Source: Alphaproteobacteria bacterium (GTDB taxonomy: Bacteria > Pseudomonadota > Alphaproteobacteria > GCA-2731375). Taken from it: DNA of 64,000 bases. A program made the translations under genes and the position numbers. Shown here piece after piece: positions 63,762-64,000 of the stretch; position 1 is the first letter of the stretch, and each line of letters begins with the position of its first letter. The notes under the pieces were generated by a model that did not search any database, was not told the DNA's origin, and worked only from the letters and a program-made list of their open reading frames with translations. The stretch spans positions 1 to 64,000 of the forward strand of contig JADHTB010000011.1 in NCBI GenBank assembly GCA_016776605.1, in the 5' to 3' direction.

Positions 63762-64000
63762 CTAAACCCCGGTTTGCCGCGCTGCGGTGGCAACGATCTG
63801 CTCGGGTGTGATGCGCAACAAATCCTCCAACGGTTTGGCGTAAGAGATCGGGGCGCGGGGCGCGCCCATGCGGCATATTGGCGCGGTCAGCACATGGGCC
63901 ATGTGTTCGGCCACCGTGGCGGCAATCTCAGCCCCGAAGCCGCCGGCCTGCACCGCCTCATGTACGACCATCAGACGTTTGGTTTTCGCCACCGAGGCAA
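63762..64000 (-). CDS. 3' end of a 2-oxoacid dehydrogenase E1 beta subunit
   Basis: The frame runs off the right edge. The 79 visible residues (KRLMVVHEAVQAGGFGAEIAA, RMGAPRAPISYAKPLEDLLRITPEQIV) match the transketolase C-terminal domain of pyruvate or branched-chain 2-oxoacid dehydrogenase E1 beta. The start lies outside the window. Which 2-oxoacid is used cannot be told; the alpha and E2 genes are not visible. Confidence 0.85.
   Translation of the reverse strand, partial: ASVAKTKRLMVVHEAVQAGGFGAEIAATVAEHMAHVLTAPICRMGAPRAPISYAKPLEDLLRITPEQIVATAARQTGV

Noticed and set aside
1..64000. tRNA genes, rRNA genes, CRISPR arrays
   Set aside because: I looked for T-loop-like GTTCGAATC patterns, CCA-ended cloverleafs and regularly spaced repeats and found none convincing; a tRNAscan and CRISPR search would settle it.

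Overview
The window looks like a chromosomal segment of an alphaproteobacterium, most likely Rhodospirillales-like. This is inferred from gene content and from the order maeB / mutS / glnD / murJ / trpS; no marker gene was tested. Coding DNA is GC-rich, with many long antisense shadow frames. I find no rRNA, tRNA, CRISPR or complete insertion sequence.

Layout. 1-850 is AT-rich and largely empty; it holds the first codons of a minus-strand gene (possibly a transposase) and one copy of a dispersed repeat. 851-7616 carries a DAO-type FAD oxidoreductase, an AT-rich orphan lipoprotein, a 1111-residue SAM-domain nucleotidyl cyclase with ATPase and TPR-like regions, and a VTT-like membrane protein. 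7613-12050 holds divergent agmatinase and arginine decarboxylase genes (arginine to agmatine to putrescine) and an MFS permease. 12365-13017 has a cold-shock protein and a small charged protein. 13180-32783 is the block trpS, murJ, glnD, mutS, maeB, with a sterol-desaturase-like protein, a class III CoA-transferase, a large chemoreceptor, three SDR dehydrogenases and a CopD-like membrane protein lying between them. 32800-35416 is a purE-purK-pyrD operon. 35863-40629 has a GGDEF diguanylate cyclase, two DUF465 proteins (one only 56 aa), the overlapping infA-maf-rng-yacG cluster and a His-rich exported protein.

40687-59677 is a catabolic and transport region. It contains two isocitrate lyase/PEP mutase-family enzymes, a PAS_5 protein, a dipeptide-type ABC transporter in two convergent halves, a Cys-rich unknown, MscS and NrtS-like membrane proteins, a four-gene Rieske oxygenase cluster, a class 3 lipase and a hydantoinase/oxoprolinase pair. 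59814-64000 has an LTA-synthase-type phosphoglycerol transferase with DgkA (probably lipid-donor transfer plus diacylglycerol recycling), a PdeM nuclease overlapping a PodJ-like gene, and the 3' end of a 2-oxoacid dehydrogenase E1 beta gene.

The most unusual signals are non-coding: (i) a dispersed repeat with five copies, built around a GAGCGCATTC-type hairpin, plus short remnants whose TAGAGC hexamer supplies the stop codon of at least seven genes; (ii) two convergent gene pairs whose stop codons lie in opposite arms of one hairpin; (iii) a 44-bp tandem duplication of the start of murJ that creates a 15-codon leader ORF overlapping the murJ start; (iv) four 14-bp tandem repeats between a lyase gene and the ABC operon. 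I found no clear new defence or mobile system.
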